Shown one piece after another: positions 46,149 through 54,595 of a stretch of 64,000 nucleotides of DNA. The stretch is from NCBI RefSeq assembly GCF_008711155.1, contig NZ_VUYQ01000005.1, positions 186,001 to 250,000 on the forward strand, in the 5' to 3' direction. The stretch comes from Dechloromonas sp. CZR5. Its GTDB lineage: Bacteria; Pseudomonadota; Gammaproteobacteria; Burkholderiales; Rhodocyclaceae. The translations under genes and the position numbers were made by a program. Each line of letters opens with the position of its first letter. Positions within the stretch are counted from its first letter, which is position 1. Under the pieces are notes generated by a model. It was not told the DNA's origin and did no database searches. It worked only from the letters and a program-made list of their open reading frames with translations.

Positions 46149-48470
46149 ATGGATTTCAAAGCAAAAACAAAGCTTATTGAGGCAATCGACGACGAAGTAA
46201 ACATCCTGCATCGACTATTGCATGACACCTTTCGGCAAATGGAAGGGATTGAAGAAGTCGAATACACACATGGACCGCACGAGAAAGGCGCAGATTTCGT
46301 GTTAACTCGTCGGGACCCTGCGTTGGGGAGGACTCACGAGATTGGAATCATTGCAAAGAAGGGCAAGATACTGAGCAATGCGGATGATGTTTTCAGGCAA
46401 GTTGAAGAATGCCAGATGCCGCGCACGATTCGTGGCGGTAAGGATCATGCCCGCCTGTCTGAGGTTTGGGTAGTTAATACAGCAAGTATTAGTCAACAGG
46501 CACAAGAGAAAATCAACCACAAGTTCAGCGGGCAACGGATTGAGTTTATTGATGGCGAAAAGCTCACTGAATTGGTCGACCAGCATGCTCCTTATTTCTG
46601 GCACGAGATCAAATCTGAGGTTGGGGCATATCTGCATGATTTATCCAGCCGAATCACCCAGACAGACAGGGAGTGCAGTGTCGTCAGCGGCTTAGGCTGT
46701 GACGACTTTTATATCGCTCCCGAAATTCAAGAGATCGAGAAAATCCGCTACGCCTCACGAAACAAACGCGCGAGTAAGCACAGGCTGGTCAATATCCTAG
46801 AAGAAATTATCTATAGCAAGGTGAATTTCTTGGAAGGTGAAATGGGCTTCGGTAAGTCCAAGACGGCCCGATCCATCGTAACCCATTTCTGCGCACCGGA
46901 CCGGTACAAACATAATCCTGTCCTACCTGTCTTTGCTACATTTAGAGAAATGGTCGATTCTGGCCGCTCACTTGCTGAGCAGCTTTCTTACGCCACCCGC
47001 AAATTCTTTGATTTTAATGAATTGAAAGGTGTGACCGTATTGTTCGTTATTGATGGGGTTGATGAAGTAATTGGTCGTTGCCCAAAATGGGACCAGCTCC
47101 TGGCTAGACTTGCTGACGAAGCAAAGACAACTGAAAACTTCAGAATTCTATTTACTTCCCGTCCGCTGAAAAAAATTGACGAAGAGGTAACCATCTACGC
47201 AGGGGCGCGCCGCTTCCTGCTCCGGCAACTCAGCATGGGCAAATTGGTTGAATTCATTACTAAAGCCTGCGAAAAGCTTTCAGTCCCCAAGAGGCTATTC
47301 GAGGACCTCCAACGATCTGACCTGTTCAAACAATTGCCACACAGCCCGATTGCGGCAGCGCTTCTTTCTCGTCTGATCGCTCAAAACTCAAATGATCTTC
47401 CATCCAATCTCACAGAGCTCTACTCTAAATCTGTCGAGAACCTACTGGGGCGCTGGGACATTTCCAAGGGCGGGTGCACCGAAAAGGAATATCGTGATGC
47501 AGAACGGGTCTGTTTGGACCTTGCCGACTACATTATCGGTAACCAGTTGATCTACATCTCCGCGGACGAGGCTCGACAGCGGATAACCGATTGGCATAGG
47601 GAGCGTAATACCGACACTAACCTCGATACATTACTTGAGCGTGTTTTCGAAAAAAGCGGGTTGTTTGCTATTGATCCGGAGAGTGGCATTCTCTCTTTCC
47701 GACACCGCTCTTTCGGTGAATATCTGCACGCACTCTCGGGATACAAACGTCACCGCCTTTTGCCTGCGGAGCGCGCATTCGAACCATACTGGATTAATAT
47801 TCAGTTCTTTCAGACAGGCCTGCTTGGCGATTGTGAAGAACATCTGAACGAGCTGCTGAGTGTCATCCCACAGAGCGAAGTTGGTCTTTGGCTCAAAATA
47901 CTGGTTATGCCAGACTATTTCCTCGCCGGTTACCAGACTAGATACAGCGTAGTTGAGGAAAATCTTTACAAGTTGTTCATTGATGCAGCTTACCTGTTTG
48001 ATCAGGCCAAGCATGGGAAAACCCAAACACGCTTGGCAGAACTCTCCGAAATGCACCTGTTGTGGTTCTTTCAGCGCCTAGTCCGCAATTGCTACGAATA
48101 TGAGTTCTTCCGCAAAGCAATCACGGGGACTTTGCTGAAAATCGATCAGGAAGTATTACCAGACCCAATCAGGCATCTGGCCTTATTTTTTGCTGCATGC
48201 TTTGCAGCCGAGCTCAATGACGGAAGTGGGTTCGAGTATTTGGTCAAGACCTACGGGGTCGAGAAACTTCCACTCGCAATTTCATTGGCCATCAAGATTG
48301 AGCGGAGCAGCAACAAGAATTTTGGCAAGCTTCCACTTCTCAAAGATCACGAACGGAAACTAAACCATCTTCTTAAACCACTCCATGACCAGAAAATTGA
48401 ATCGATTTCACAAAATTCCGCGATTTCGGATCTCTTCGACAAACCTGTGAAGGTCCGGCATCTTTCGTAA
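46149..48470 (+). CDS. NACHT-type NTPase with N-terminal restriction-endonuclease-like domain
   Basis: A 773-residue soluble protein. Residues about 10-150 resemble an Mrr/PD-(D/E)XK nuclease fold (HGPHEKGADFVL with D49, then IGIIAKKGKI with K70); the usual Glu/Gln two positions before the Lys is Ile68, so catalysis is uncertain. The NACHT ATPase has Walker A GEMGFGKS (230-237), Walker B VIDGVDE (302-306 acidic residues) and sensor TSRP (336-339). The C-terminal ~370 residues are helical, with no LRR, WD or TPR pattern seen. Base composition is clearly AT-richer than its neighbours, indicating transfer. Many such genes are anti-phage STAND proteins; that role is inference. ATG at 46149 chosen over an upstream Met at 46050. 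Confidence 0.85.
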   Translation: MDFKAKTKLIEAIDDEVNILHRLLHDTFRQMEGIEEVEYTHGPHEKGADFVLTRRDPALGRTHEIGIIAKKGKILSNADDVFRQVEECQMPRTIRGGKDHARLSEVWVVNTASISQQAQEKINHKFSGQRIEFIDGEKLTELVDQHAPYFWHEIKSEVGAYLHDLSSRITQTDRECSVVSGLGCDDFYIAPEIQEIEKIRYASRNKRASKHRLVNILEEIIYSKVNFLEGEMGFGKSKTARSIVTHFCAPDRYKHNPVLPVFATFREMVDSGRSLAEQLSYATRKFFDFNELKGVTVLFVIDGVDEVIGRCPKWDQLLARLADEAKTTENFRILFTSRPLKKIDEEVTIYAGARRFLLRQLSMGKLVEFITKACEKLSVPKRLFEDLQRSDLFKQLPHSPIAAALLSRLIAQNSNDLPSNLTELYSKSVENLLGRWDISKGGCTEKEYRDAERVCLDLADYIIGNQLIYISADEARQRITDWHRERNTDTNLDTLLERVFEKSGLFAIDPESGILSFRHRSFGEYLHALSGYKRHRLLPAERAFEPYWINIQFFQTGLLGDCEEHLNELLSVIPQSEVGLWLKILVMPDYFLAGYQTRYSVVEENLYKLFIDAAYLFDQAKHGKTQTRLAELSEMHLLWFFQRLVRNCYEYEFFRKAITGTLLKIDQEVLPDPIRHLALFFAACFAAELNDGSGFEYLVKTYGVEKLPLAISLAIKIERSSNKNFGKLPLLKDHERKLNHLLKPLHDQKIESISQNSAISDLFDKPVKVRHLS

Positions 48471-48595
48471 TCGGTATTGGATTTGCAGACCACTCGAAAC
48501 GATTTTGAGGAAATATAGTTGTCGCTATCTAATTGATTTAATGTGAATTGTTTTTATATGAAAGCGACCGTTTCCTGCTCCTGTTGATCAAACAG

Positions 48596-48700
48596 CAGGT
48601 ATATGATGTATTGCTGTCAGAAATTGTCAGCGAGCTGAACAGCCGGATTGGCCGAATTTCGGAGATTCAAACACAAAGGCCCGGTGCTTACCGGGCCTTT
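48596..48700 (+). repeat. Right copy of an imperfect inverted repeat (gene 3' end plus terminator)
   Basis: This plus-strand segment matches the minus strand of 45738-45844, so the two copies point outward from the NACHT gene. An open frame from 48588 ends at TGA 48636-48638 and encodes RYMMYCCQKLSAS at its end. A TGA at 48585-48587 closes the frame upstream, so only a fragment remains. The GGCCCGG hairpin follows. The repeat marks the island edge. Confidence 0.75.
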
Positions 48701-48708
48701 GTTTTTGT
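48673..48708 (+). terminator. Terminator at the right edge of the island
   Basis: Stem ACAAAGGCCCGG/CCGGGCCTTTGT with a six-base loop, then TTTTTGTG. The stem core AAAGGCCCGG/CCGGGCCTTT is identical to that after amtB. It would end NACHT transcription about 200 bases past the stop. Confidence 0.88.
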
Positions 48709-48986
48709 GCAGTTCGCGCCATGAAGAGCGGGAGGGGGGAGTGGATGGGCGGTCCGATCCGATGTGGGACGATCAACGCAATCGCGCTCGCAACGCTTGC
48801 GAGGCAGGCTATGCCGAATGGTTTTCCAGAAGGGGCGCTTGTTGTAGAGTGCCGAGGTGCGGGGCGCCGACGGCCGGGAAAAGCTGGAGGGGCGGGTAGG
48901 TAACCTGTGGATGAGGGCCGGTTTCATGCTGGCGCCTGCGAGCTTTCGCCGCTTTGATAGGCGGCACTCACGTGGAGCATGGTGAA

Positions 48987-49826
48987 GTGAAGGTAGTGAT
49001 CGTTGATGACAGCGAGGCGATACGCAAGGTGTTGCGTGCGATCTGTGAAGGCGAGGGGCACGAGGTTGTTGCCGAGTTTGCCGATGGTGAAGGGCTGCTC
49101 GATTTCGTCAGAGGGTTTCGCCCGGATGTTGTCTGCCTGGATTACGAGTTGCCGGGGAGAAACGGTTTCGAGTTGCTGGTCGAGATGGATCATGCCGCCA
49201 ATCAGGTAGCGGTGGTGGTGATTACCGGTTCCGATGAGCCGGAGTTGAAGGGGCATGCTGCCGACCTGGGGGCGGCCGGGTTCATCCGCAAGCCTTTCGA
49301 GAGCGCCCAGGTGATCAACGAGTTGAATGAAATTGCCAAGGTGCGCGCGATCGCGGCGCGTGCGGCAGCGGAACCCGAGGTCGCACAGGCGGCGGTTCCG
49401 GCGGCGGCAAAGGCGGAAACGAAGGCGCAGGAAAAGCCGGCGGCCCCGGGCGCTGCCGTGGTGTCCCGGACGGCGGTGGTGGTCGACGACAGCGGTTCGA
49501 TCCGGCTGGTGCTCAAGGGTATTCTCGAGGGCATGGGGGTCAAGGTGGTCGGCATGGCCACGAGTGGCAAGGATGCTATCGAGTTGGTCCGGCGCTTTCG
49601 GCCGGCGCTGGTTTGCCTGGATGTCGACATGCCGGGCATGAGCGGCCTCGAGGCCTTGCCGCACATCGGGGCGGCCAGCCCGCGGACGCGGGTCGTCATG
49701 GTGACGGGCAACGCGAGCCGGCAGGTCGTTGCGGAGGCCGTGACCGGCGGTGCCAAAGGGTATTTCCTGAAGCCGGTTCGGCCGGCCAAGGTCGAGGAAT
49801 TCATTCGGAAGTTGCTGCAAATCTGA
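48987..49826 (+). CDS. Twin-receiver response regulator without output domain
   Basis: A 279-residue protein with two CheY-like receivers: residues about 1-115 (VVIVDDSEAIRK, phosphoacceptor in CLDYELPGRNG, Lys in RKPF) and about 155-279 (AVVVDDSGSIRLV, CLDVDMPGMSG, LKPVRP). They are joined by an Ala/Glu/Lys-rich linker. No DNA-binding or enzymatic output is present, so it may act as a phosphate sink, relay or protein-interaction switch. GTG at 48987 is chosen because GGAG lies 9 bases upstream; a TTG at 48954 is in frame. No kinase gene adjoins. Confidence 0.9.
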   Translation: MKVVIVDDSEAIRKVLRAICEGEGHEVVAEFADGEGLLDFVRGFRPDVVCLDYELPGRNGFELLVEMDHAANQVAVVVITGSDEPELKGHAADLGAAGFIRKPFESAQVINELNEIAKVRAIAARAAAEPEVAQAAVPAAAKAETKAQEKPAAPGAAVVSRTAVVVDDSGSIRLVLKGILEGMGVKVVGMATSGKDAIELVRRFRPALVCLDVDMPGMSGLEALPHIGAASPRTRVVMVTGNASRQVVAEAVTGGAKGYFLKPVRPAKVEEFIRKLLQI

Positions 49827-50032
49827 AAGCACGGTTTGCTCGGCAGGTCGTGTGCCGGGATGCCTGGCGGACGACATCTGATGTTCGGCAGGATGGCTTT
49901 CTTGTCGCGGCGGAACGATGCGGCCGGCTGCCGACCGCTCTTTGCAACAATTGGTAAAACCGTCCCATGATCGTCAGCGCACGCGGTATAAACGACGTTG
50001 AACGAATACCGTCGATTTGTCAGAGAGCGATC

Positions 50033-50395
50033 ATGAAAGCAAAGCTAGCCAGTTCCGCGCTGTTGTTGGCCCTCGTGTTGTCCGGCTGCGTCGTGGCGCC
50101 GACCCCGCCGGGGCGTACCGTCTATTATCGCGAGCCGGTCATGGTGGCGCCGCCGCCGCCGCGCGTCGAGTACATCGGGCCACCGCCGGTTGTCGGGCAA
50201 ATATGGATCGGCGGTTTCTGGAACTGGGTGGGTGGCCGCCACGAGTGGGTGCCCGGCCATTGGGAAGCGCCGCGTGCCGGATATGGCTGGGTTCCCCATC
50301 GCTGGGAGCGTGATGGCGACCACTGGCGCATGCAGGGCGGCCATTGGGAAGAGCGTCGTGAGCATCGCGACCACGACCGGCGCGACTGGCGATGA
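50033..50395 (+). CDS. YXWGXW-repeat lipoprotein
   Basis: A 120-residue lipoprotein: signal ending LVLSGC, a Pro-rich stretch, then three tryptophan-rich units (GGFWNWVGGRHEWVPGHWE, GYGWVPHRWERDGDHWRM, GGHWEERREH) of the YXWGXW type and a His/Arg/Asp-rich tail. These repeats are common in proteobacterial surface lipoproteins of unknown function. No operon partner is evident: 206 bases separate it from the receiver gene and 30 bases from the next small gene. Confidence 0.85.
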   Translation: MKAKLASSALLLALVLSGCVVAPTPPGRTVYYREPVMVAPPPPRVEYIGPPPVVGQIWIGGFWNWVGGRHEWVPGHWEAPRAGYGWVPHRWERDGDHWRMQGGHWEERREHRDHDRRDWR

Positions 50396-50425
50396 ATTAT
50401 CCCGGATTGGCATGGGAGGCAAGCG

Positions 50426-50764
50426 ATGAGCGGCTTTGAAAACTATGCACGGGAGACGGCCGAAATCGAGTCGGAAATCGTGCGCAAGGGTATTGCCTTG
50501 GGGATCGACTGGGACAACGAGGCGGAAGTGCGGGCGCTGGCCCGGGAGGCCTTCGATCACCTTGCCGACGATGTGAAGATCGCGGCGGCCGATCCGACGG
50601 ATTACCGCCTGCAGGCGAAAGTCGATCTGTTCGGACTGGCCGGCATCATGCTCGCCACCATGGCCAAAAGTGCCGGTCAGGGGTTCGAAAGCCACGGAGG
50701 GCCGGTCTGGAAGGCTTTTGCGCGGGCCTTGTGGGCGGAGGCGCAGCTCCGGGAAAAGCCCTAG
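50426..50764 (+). CDS. Hypothetical 112-residue helical protein
   Basis: A soluble, mainly helical protein with an acidic N-terminal half (RETAEIESEIVRKGIALGIDWDN) and an alanine-rich C-terminal half. I do not recognise a family. It has a ribosome site (GGGAGG, 50411-50416) and codon use like its neighbours, so it is probably a real gene. It sits 30 bases after the YXWGXW gene on the same strand and could be its operon mate. Confidence 0.7.
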   Translation: MSGFENYARETAEIESEIVRKGIALGIDWDNEAEVRALAREAFDHLADDVKIAAADPTDYRLQAKVDLFGLAGIMLATMAKSAGQGFESHGGPVWKAFARALWAEAQLREKP

Positions 50765-50819
50765 CCGGCATTGTTGGGCTGGGCTAGGCGATACGACACG
50801 GCAGCAAGGATGCCAAGCG

Positions 50820-50845
50820 ATACAAAATTCAAAATAATTTTGTAT
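50820..50845 (+). promoter_or_regulatory. Perfect 26-base palindrome upstream of the Pat-like gene
   Basis: ATACAAAATT (50820-50829) and AATTTTGTAT (50836-50845) are exact reverse complements around CAAAAT. The site is 45 bases before the ATG and strongly AT-rich in a GC-rich setting. It has the form of a dimeric operator; the regulator is not known. Confidence 0.6.
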
Positions 50846-50889
50846 TAATGGTATCGTAACGGCAGACATTTTCCGGAGCCGTGCCGTTC

Positions 50890-53571
50890 ATGCAGAACAC
50901 CCATTACCTCAAACCTTTGCTGGAACCGCTGTCGGTGGCGGTGATCGGTGCCTCGGAGAAGGAAGGCGCCATCGGCCAGGTGATCTTCCGCAATATTCTG
51001 GGCGGCGGCTATAAGGGCAAGCTCTGGGCGGTGAATCCCAAGTACCCGCAGGTTCTTGGGCAGCCCTGCCTGGCATCGGTCGAGCAGATCGGCGTACCGG
51101 TCGACCTGGCCATCGTGACGACGGCGCCGAGAACCATTCCGCAGTTGATCGAGCAATGCGGCAAGGCGGGCATTCGCTATGTGACCATCGTGACCAATCC
51201 GTCCGGCGCCGGGAGCCAGACGGCCGAGCGGCGTATCCGGGAGGCCGCCCGCCATCACGGCGTGCGGATTCTCGGCCCCAAGTCGTTGGGGCTCCTTCGT
51301 CCGTCGCTGTCGCTGAACGCGACCTTTACCGAAACGCAGCCCTTGGTCGGCGAGCTGGCTTTGGTCACCCAATCGGGAGCCATGTGCGCTGCCGTGCTCG
51401 ACTGGGCAACGATGAACCGGATCGGCGTGTCGTCGGTTGTGGCCTTGGGCAATACGCAGGATGTCGATTTCGGCGAGGTGCTGGATTACCTCGTCCATGA
51501 CGAACAGACGCGTTACATCCTGCTGCATGTCGAGAAAATCGGGAATGCGCGGCGCTTTCTCAGCGGCCTGCGTTCGGCGGCGCGGGTCAAACCGGTGATC
51601 CTTTTCAAGTCGAGCGATCGGGTGGTTTCCGGATTGTCCGACGCGGGCGGACCCGAGGCGGCGAGCATGGAGGATGCGGTCTTCGATGCGGCGGTACGCC
51701 GGGCCGGGGCCATCCGGGTCAGCGGCATCAGCCAGCTGTTCCATGCGGCAAGGGCTCTGGCCGGCGGTTTCCGCCCACGCGGCAAGCGGCTGGCGGTGAT
51801 CAGCAACGGCACCGGGCCGGCGGCCATGGCGGCGGATTCGGCGCGTGCCTTCGGCGTACCCACGGCCGGGCTGTCCGGCGATACGGTGGCGGCATTGCGG
51901 CGGGTCCTGCCTTCCGACTGGCGCGGGGTCAATCCGGTGGATCTGGGCGGGGATGCCACGCCGGAGCGTTACCTGCAAAGCATTGAAGCCGTGTGCCGGG
52001 ATGAAGGCGTCGATGCCATCCTGGTCATTCTTTCGCCGTTGGCGATGGCGCAACCCTCCGTCGTCGCCCGGGGAATCGCCGCCCTGGTCGCCAGCCAGCG
52101 GATGCCGCTCTGCTGTTGCTTCATGGGGGGCGAGCTCATTGTCGAGGCGCGCAAGATTCTTGAAGAGGCCGGGGTTCCGATTTTCCGGACGCCGGAGACC
52201 GTGATCGAGCTGTTCCACAGCATTTCGCAGTACTACGACAACCAGAAACTGCTGTTGCAGACGCCGGCGCCGGATCATGGCGTCGACGGCCCGGGCGGCA
52301 ATAACGGTCGCCTGCTGATGGATGCCCTGCTCGGCGAACATCGGCGCATCCCGTCCGGGGTCGAGGTGCGTTCCCTGTTGCGGACTTACGGTCTGGATGT
52401 GCAAGCGGCCGTCGTGGCCCACTCGGCCAAGGAGGCGATGTTTCTGGCCGAGCAGGTGGGTATGCCGGTGAACATGCGGGTCGATTTTCACGACCACGAT
52501 CTTGGCAGCACGGTGCTGACCACCCGACACAACCTGAACAGTCTCGAGTCGGTTCGCCTGGCGTATCAGGATCTCGTCGAGATGGCCGGCAAGGCGGCTC
52601 CGGGTTTGCCCATCGATGGCGTGGCCATCGAACCCGATCGCAGTCGCCCGCATGCCCGCAAATTGACGCTCAGCGTCTTCCGCGATCCGGTTTTCGGCCC
52701 GGTGATCGGCTTCGGGGCGGGGGGCGAGCAGATGGAGGTCTTCCAGGATCGCGCCGTTGCACTGCCGCCCCTGAACCGTTTTCTCGTGCGCAAACTGATC
52801 GAATCGACCCGTGTCTCGCGGACGCTGGGCGAATACCGCCAGCTGCCGCCGGTGAACGAGGTGGCGCTGGAGAATGCCTTGTTGAGCGTCTCGAGCCTGG
52901 TGTGCGACTTGCCGTGGGTGCGCGAATTGTCGATCGATCCGCTGATCGTCGACGACAACGGCGTGACGGTAGGCGCGGCGCGCATGGTGATCGACCACAC
53001 CCTCGGCACCGGCAAGGCGCGCTATGCGCACATGGCGATCCATCCGTATCCGGCCTACCTCGAAAGAACGTGGTCGATGCGCGACGGGCAGACGGTGACG
53101 GTACGGCCGATCCGTCCGGAGGATGCGGGGCTGACCCTCGATTTCTTCAATCGCCTGAGTCCCGAGTCGCGCTATTTCCGGTTCATGGAAAACCTGCGCG
53201 AGTTGCCGCCCAGCTTGGTCAATCGTTTTACCCAGGTCGACTACGACCGGGAAATGGCGCTGATCGCGCTGGTCAGAGCGGACGGGGCCGAGCAGCAGGT
53301 GGGCAGCGCCCGCTATACGCTGACGGCCGACGGCGAGTCGGTCGAGTTCGCACTGGTGGTCGACGATGGCTGGCAGCGCAGCGGTCTGGGGCGGCGCCTG
53401 ATGGGGGCCTTGATCGATTGCGCCCGCGAAAGATCCTATCGTTCCATGGTTGGCGATGTGCTCGCCGATAACCAGAAGATGCTGCGCCTGATGACCAGCC
53501 TGGGGTTTTCGATCTTGCCTCACCCGGACAGCCAGGAAATCAAACGGGTGGTCAGGTCGCTCCAGGAGTGA
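50890..53571 (+). CDS. Pat-type acyl-CoA synthetase / GNAT acetyltransferase
   Basis: An 893-residue protein. Residues about 1-140 are a CoA-binding Rossmann domain (VAVIGASEKEGAIGQ), 150-460 a succinyl-CoA-ligase-like flavodoxin domain (VISNGTGPAAMAAD), 475-700 an ATP-grasp domain, and 715-893 a GNAT acetyltransferase (VTVRPIRPEDAG, with DGWQRSGLGRRLM acetyl-CoA loop). The architecture is that of PatZ/Pat protein lysine acetyltransferases, which modify and silence acetyl-CoA synthetase; the NDP-forming synthetase part is often inactive. The ATG at 50890 is 11 bases from GGAG; GTG at 50881 is too close. A palindromic candidate operator lies upstream. Confidence 0.9.
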   Translation: MQNTHYLKPLLEPLSVAVIGASEKEGAIGQVIFRNILGGGYKGKLWAVNPKYPQVLGQPCLASVEQIGVPVDLAIVTTAPRTIPQLIEQCGKAGIRYVTIVTNPSGAGSQTAERRIREAARHHGVRILGPKSLGLLRPSLSLNATFTETQPLVGELALVTQSGAMCAAVLDWATMNRIGVSSVVALGNTQDVDFGEVLDYLVHDEQTRYILLHVEKIGNARRFLSGLRSAARVKPVILFKSSDRVVSGLSDAGGPEAASMEDAVFDAAVRRAGAIRVSGISQLFHAARALAGGFRPRGKRLAVISNGTGPAAMAADSARAFGVPTAGLSGDTVAALRRVLPSDWRGVNPVDLGGDATPERYLQSIEAVCRDEGVDAILVILSPLAMAQPSVVARGIAALVASQRMPLCCCFMGGELIVEARKILEEAGVPIFRTPETVIELFHSISQYYDNQKLLLQTPAPDHGVDGPGGNNGRLLMDALLGEHRRIPSGVEVRSLLRTYGLDVQAAVVAHSAKEAMFLAEQVGMPVNMRVDFHDHDLGSTVLTTRHNLNSLESVRLAYQDLVEMAGKAAPGLPIDGVAIEPDRSRPHARKLTLSVFRDPVFGPVIGFGAGGEQMEVFQDRAVALPPLNRFLVRKLIESTRVSRTLGEYRQLPPVNEVALENALLSVSSLVCDLPWVRELSIDPLIVDDNGVTVGAARMVIDHTLGTGKARYAHMAIHPYPAYLERTWSMRDGQTVTVRPIRPEDAGLTLDFFNRLSPESRYFRFMENLRELPPSLVNRFTQVDYDREMALIALVRADGAEQQVGSARYTLTADGESVEFALVVDDGWQRSGLGRRLMGALIDCARERSYRSMVGDVLADNQKMLRLMTSLGFSILPHPDSQEIKRVVRSLQE

Positions 53572-53732
53572 GCCGCGGCGCCCATTCGCTACGCCGCGCC
53601 GTGTGGCGAATGTCACGCCCGATCCATGGTTTTTCAACTTGTCAGCAAATGGGTGAATTTTTTCACTGAAGTCGAATGGCGTGCCCGGTACAGTGAACTT
53701 GTCAGCAGAAAATTACAGGATCGGGAACTCAG

Positions 53733-53912
53733 ATGGTCTGCAAGAACGACAAGCGCTCCGGGTCGGATCGCCGCCAACAGGAAGTCGGTCCGCCGAATGG
53801 CTGGCGCGACCGCCGCAAGACGGTGGAAAGACGGGTGCCCGAGGTCATGGAAATCCCGTTCTCCGAGTGGCTGGCCCACATGCCGGGCAAAAAGGCGCTG
53901 GAATACTCTTAA
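53733..53912 (+). CDS. 59-residue basic small protein
   Basis: A short ORF from ATG 53733 to TAA 53912. The peptide is highly charged (KNDKRSGSDRRQQE, WRDRRKTVERRVPEV) and ends in a compact, less charged segment (IPFSEWLAHMPGKKALEYS). The RRxxxxR patterns could bind nucleic acid. It is directly followed by a strong bidirectional terminator and preceded by about 160 bases of apparent leader, so it looks like a stand-alone gene. Not a recognised family. Confidence 0.6.
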   Translation: MVCKNDKRSGSDRRQQEVGPPNGWRDRRKTVERRVPEVMEIPFSEWLAHMPGKKALEYS

Positions 53913-53924
53913 GCGCAAGCGCTT

Positions 53925-53968
53925 CAGGCAAAAAAATCCCGGCGTGCAGCCGGGTTTTTTTTGCCTGA
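53925..53968. terminator. Bidirectional terminator
   Basis: CAGGCAAAAAAATCCCGGC/GCCGGGTTTTTTTTGCCTG forms a long stem with A- and T-tracts on either side of the CCCGGC/GCCGGG core. It separates the small basic protein gene from the convergent end of the sox cluster. Confidence 0.93.
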
Positions 53969-53977
53969 GGACCGGGT

Positions 53978-54595
53978 TTATTTCGGGAAATACATCCGGT
54001 TCTTGTCGAGTTTGTAGGTCCAGGGCAGGTTATTGTTCTTCCAGCCATTGACGATGCGCTGACCGGCTCTTGGCCCTTCCTTCGCGGCATCTCCCTCGAA
54101 ACCTTCCGCGATGCTGTAAACCCGCGTGTAGCCCGACATCTGCAGGCGGTCGGCGGCTTTGGCGCTGCGGTCGCCCGAGCGGCAGATCAGGATGATCGGG
54201 GCGTCCTTGCCCAGCCCCATCTCCTTCACGCGGCGATCCAGTTCCGCCACGAAATCGACGTTCGGCTCCAACTGGTACATGTGGCGCTTGTCGTCCCATT
54301 CGCCCATGATTTCAGCGTGCTCGACATACGGTACCAGGGCGTCGGCGTCGCCCGGCCAGCCAACGTACATGGCCTCGGCCCGGGTGCGGATATCGAAGAA
54401 GGCGACACCCTTCGGGTCTTTCTTCTTCATGTCGTAGGCCTGTTGCGGCGTCAGGTAGAGCCCCAGCTTGCTGTGCTTGATTTCCGGCAGTTGTTCCCAT
54501 GTCGCCGTGCCCGGTGCCCAGTCGGCCGCCCAGGCACCCGCCGAGAGGGCGATCAAGGTCGCCGCCAGCAGCGGTGTGCAGATTTTTTTGATCAT
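53978..54595 (-). CDS. Secreted rhodanese-domain protein of the sox cluster
   Basis: A 205-residue periplasmic protein: signal peptide ending AGAWA, then a single rhodanese domain with the active-site Cys in ICRSGDRSAKAA. Rhodaneses move sulfane sulfur between thiosulfate or persulfides and acceptors. A stretch after the active site (EGFEGDAAKEG...GWKNNNLPWTY) is typical of rhodaneses found beside sox genes. It ends the leftward operon, directly abutting the soxB stop. Confidence 0.92.
   Translation of the reverse strand: MIKKICTPLLAATLIALSAGAWAADWAPGTATWEQLPEIKHSKLGLYLTPQQAYDMKKKDPKGVAFFDIRTRAEAMYVGWPGDADALVPYVEHAEIMGEWDDKRHMYQLEPNVDFVAELDRRVKEMGLGKDAPIILICRSGDRSAKAADRLQMSGYTRVYSIAEGFEGDAAKEGPRAGQRIVNGWKNNNLPWTYKLDKNRMYFPK

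Larger units (their letters stand above)
48471..48986. other. Gap after the NACHT gene
   Basis: This 516-base stretch contains the right copy of the inverted repeat (48596-48700) and its terminator. The part 48471-48595 is AT-rich and resembles the island. From 48703 on, base composition returns to that of the chromosome; I see no gene there, only the leader of the twin-receiver gene with GGAG at 48974-48977. Confidence 0.6.

Noticed and set aside
45738..48702. A complete insertion sequence or integrase-driven island
   Set aside because: No transposase or integrase gene, tRNA target or clear target-site duplication was found around the NACHT gene.
50845..53637. A very long open frame opposite the Pat-like gene
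   Set aside because: It is the antisense shadow of a well-supported gene in high-GC DNA; its translation is Arg/His-rich with no recognisable domain.
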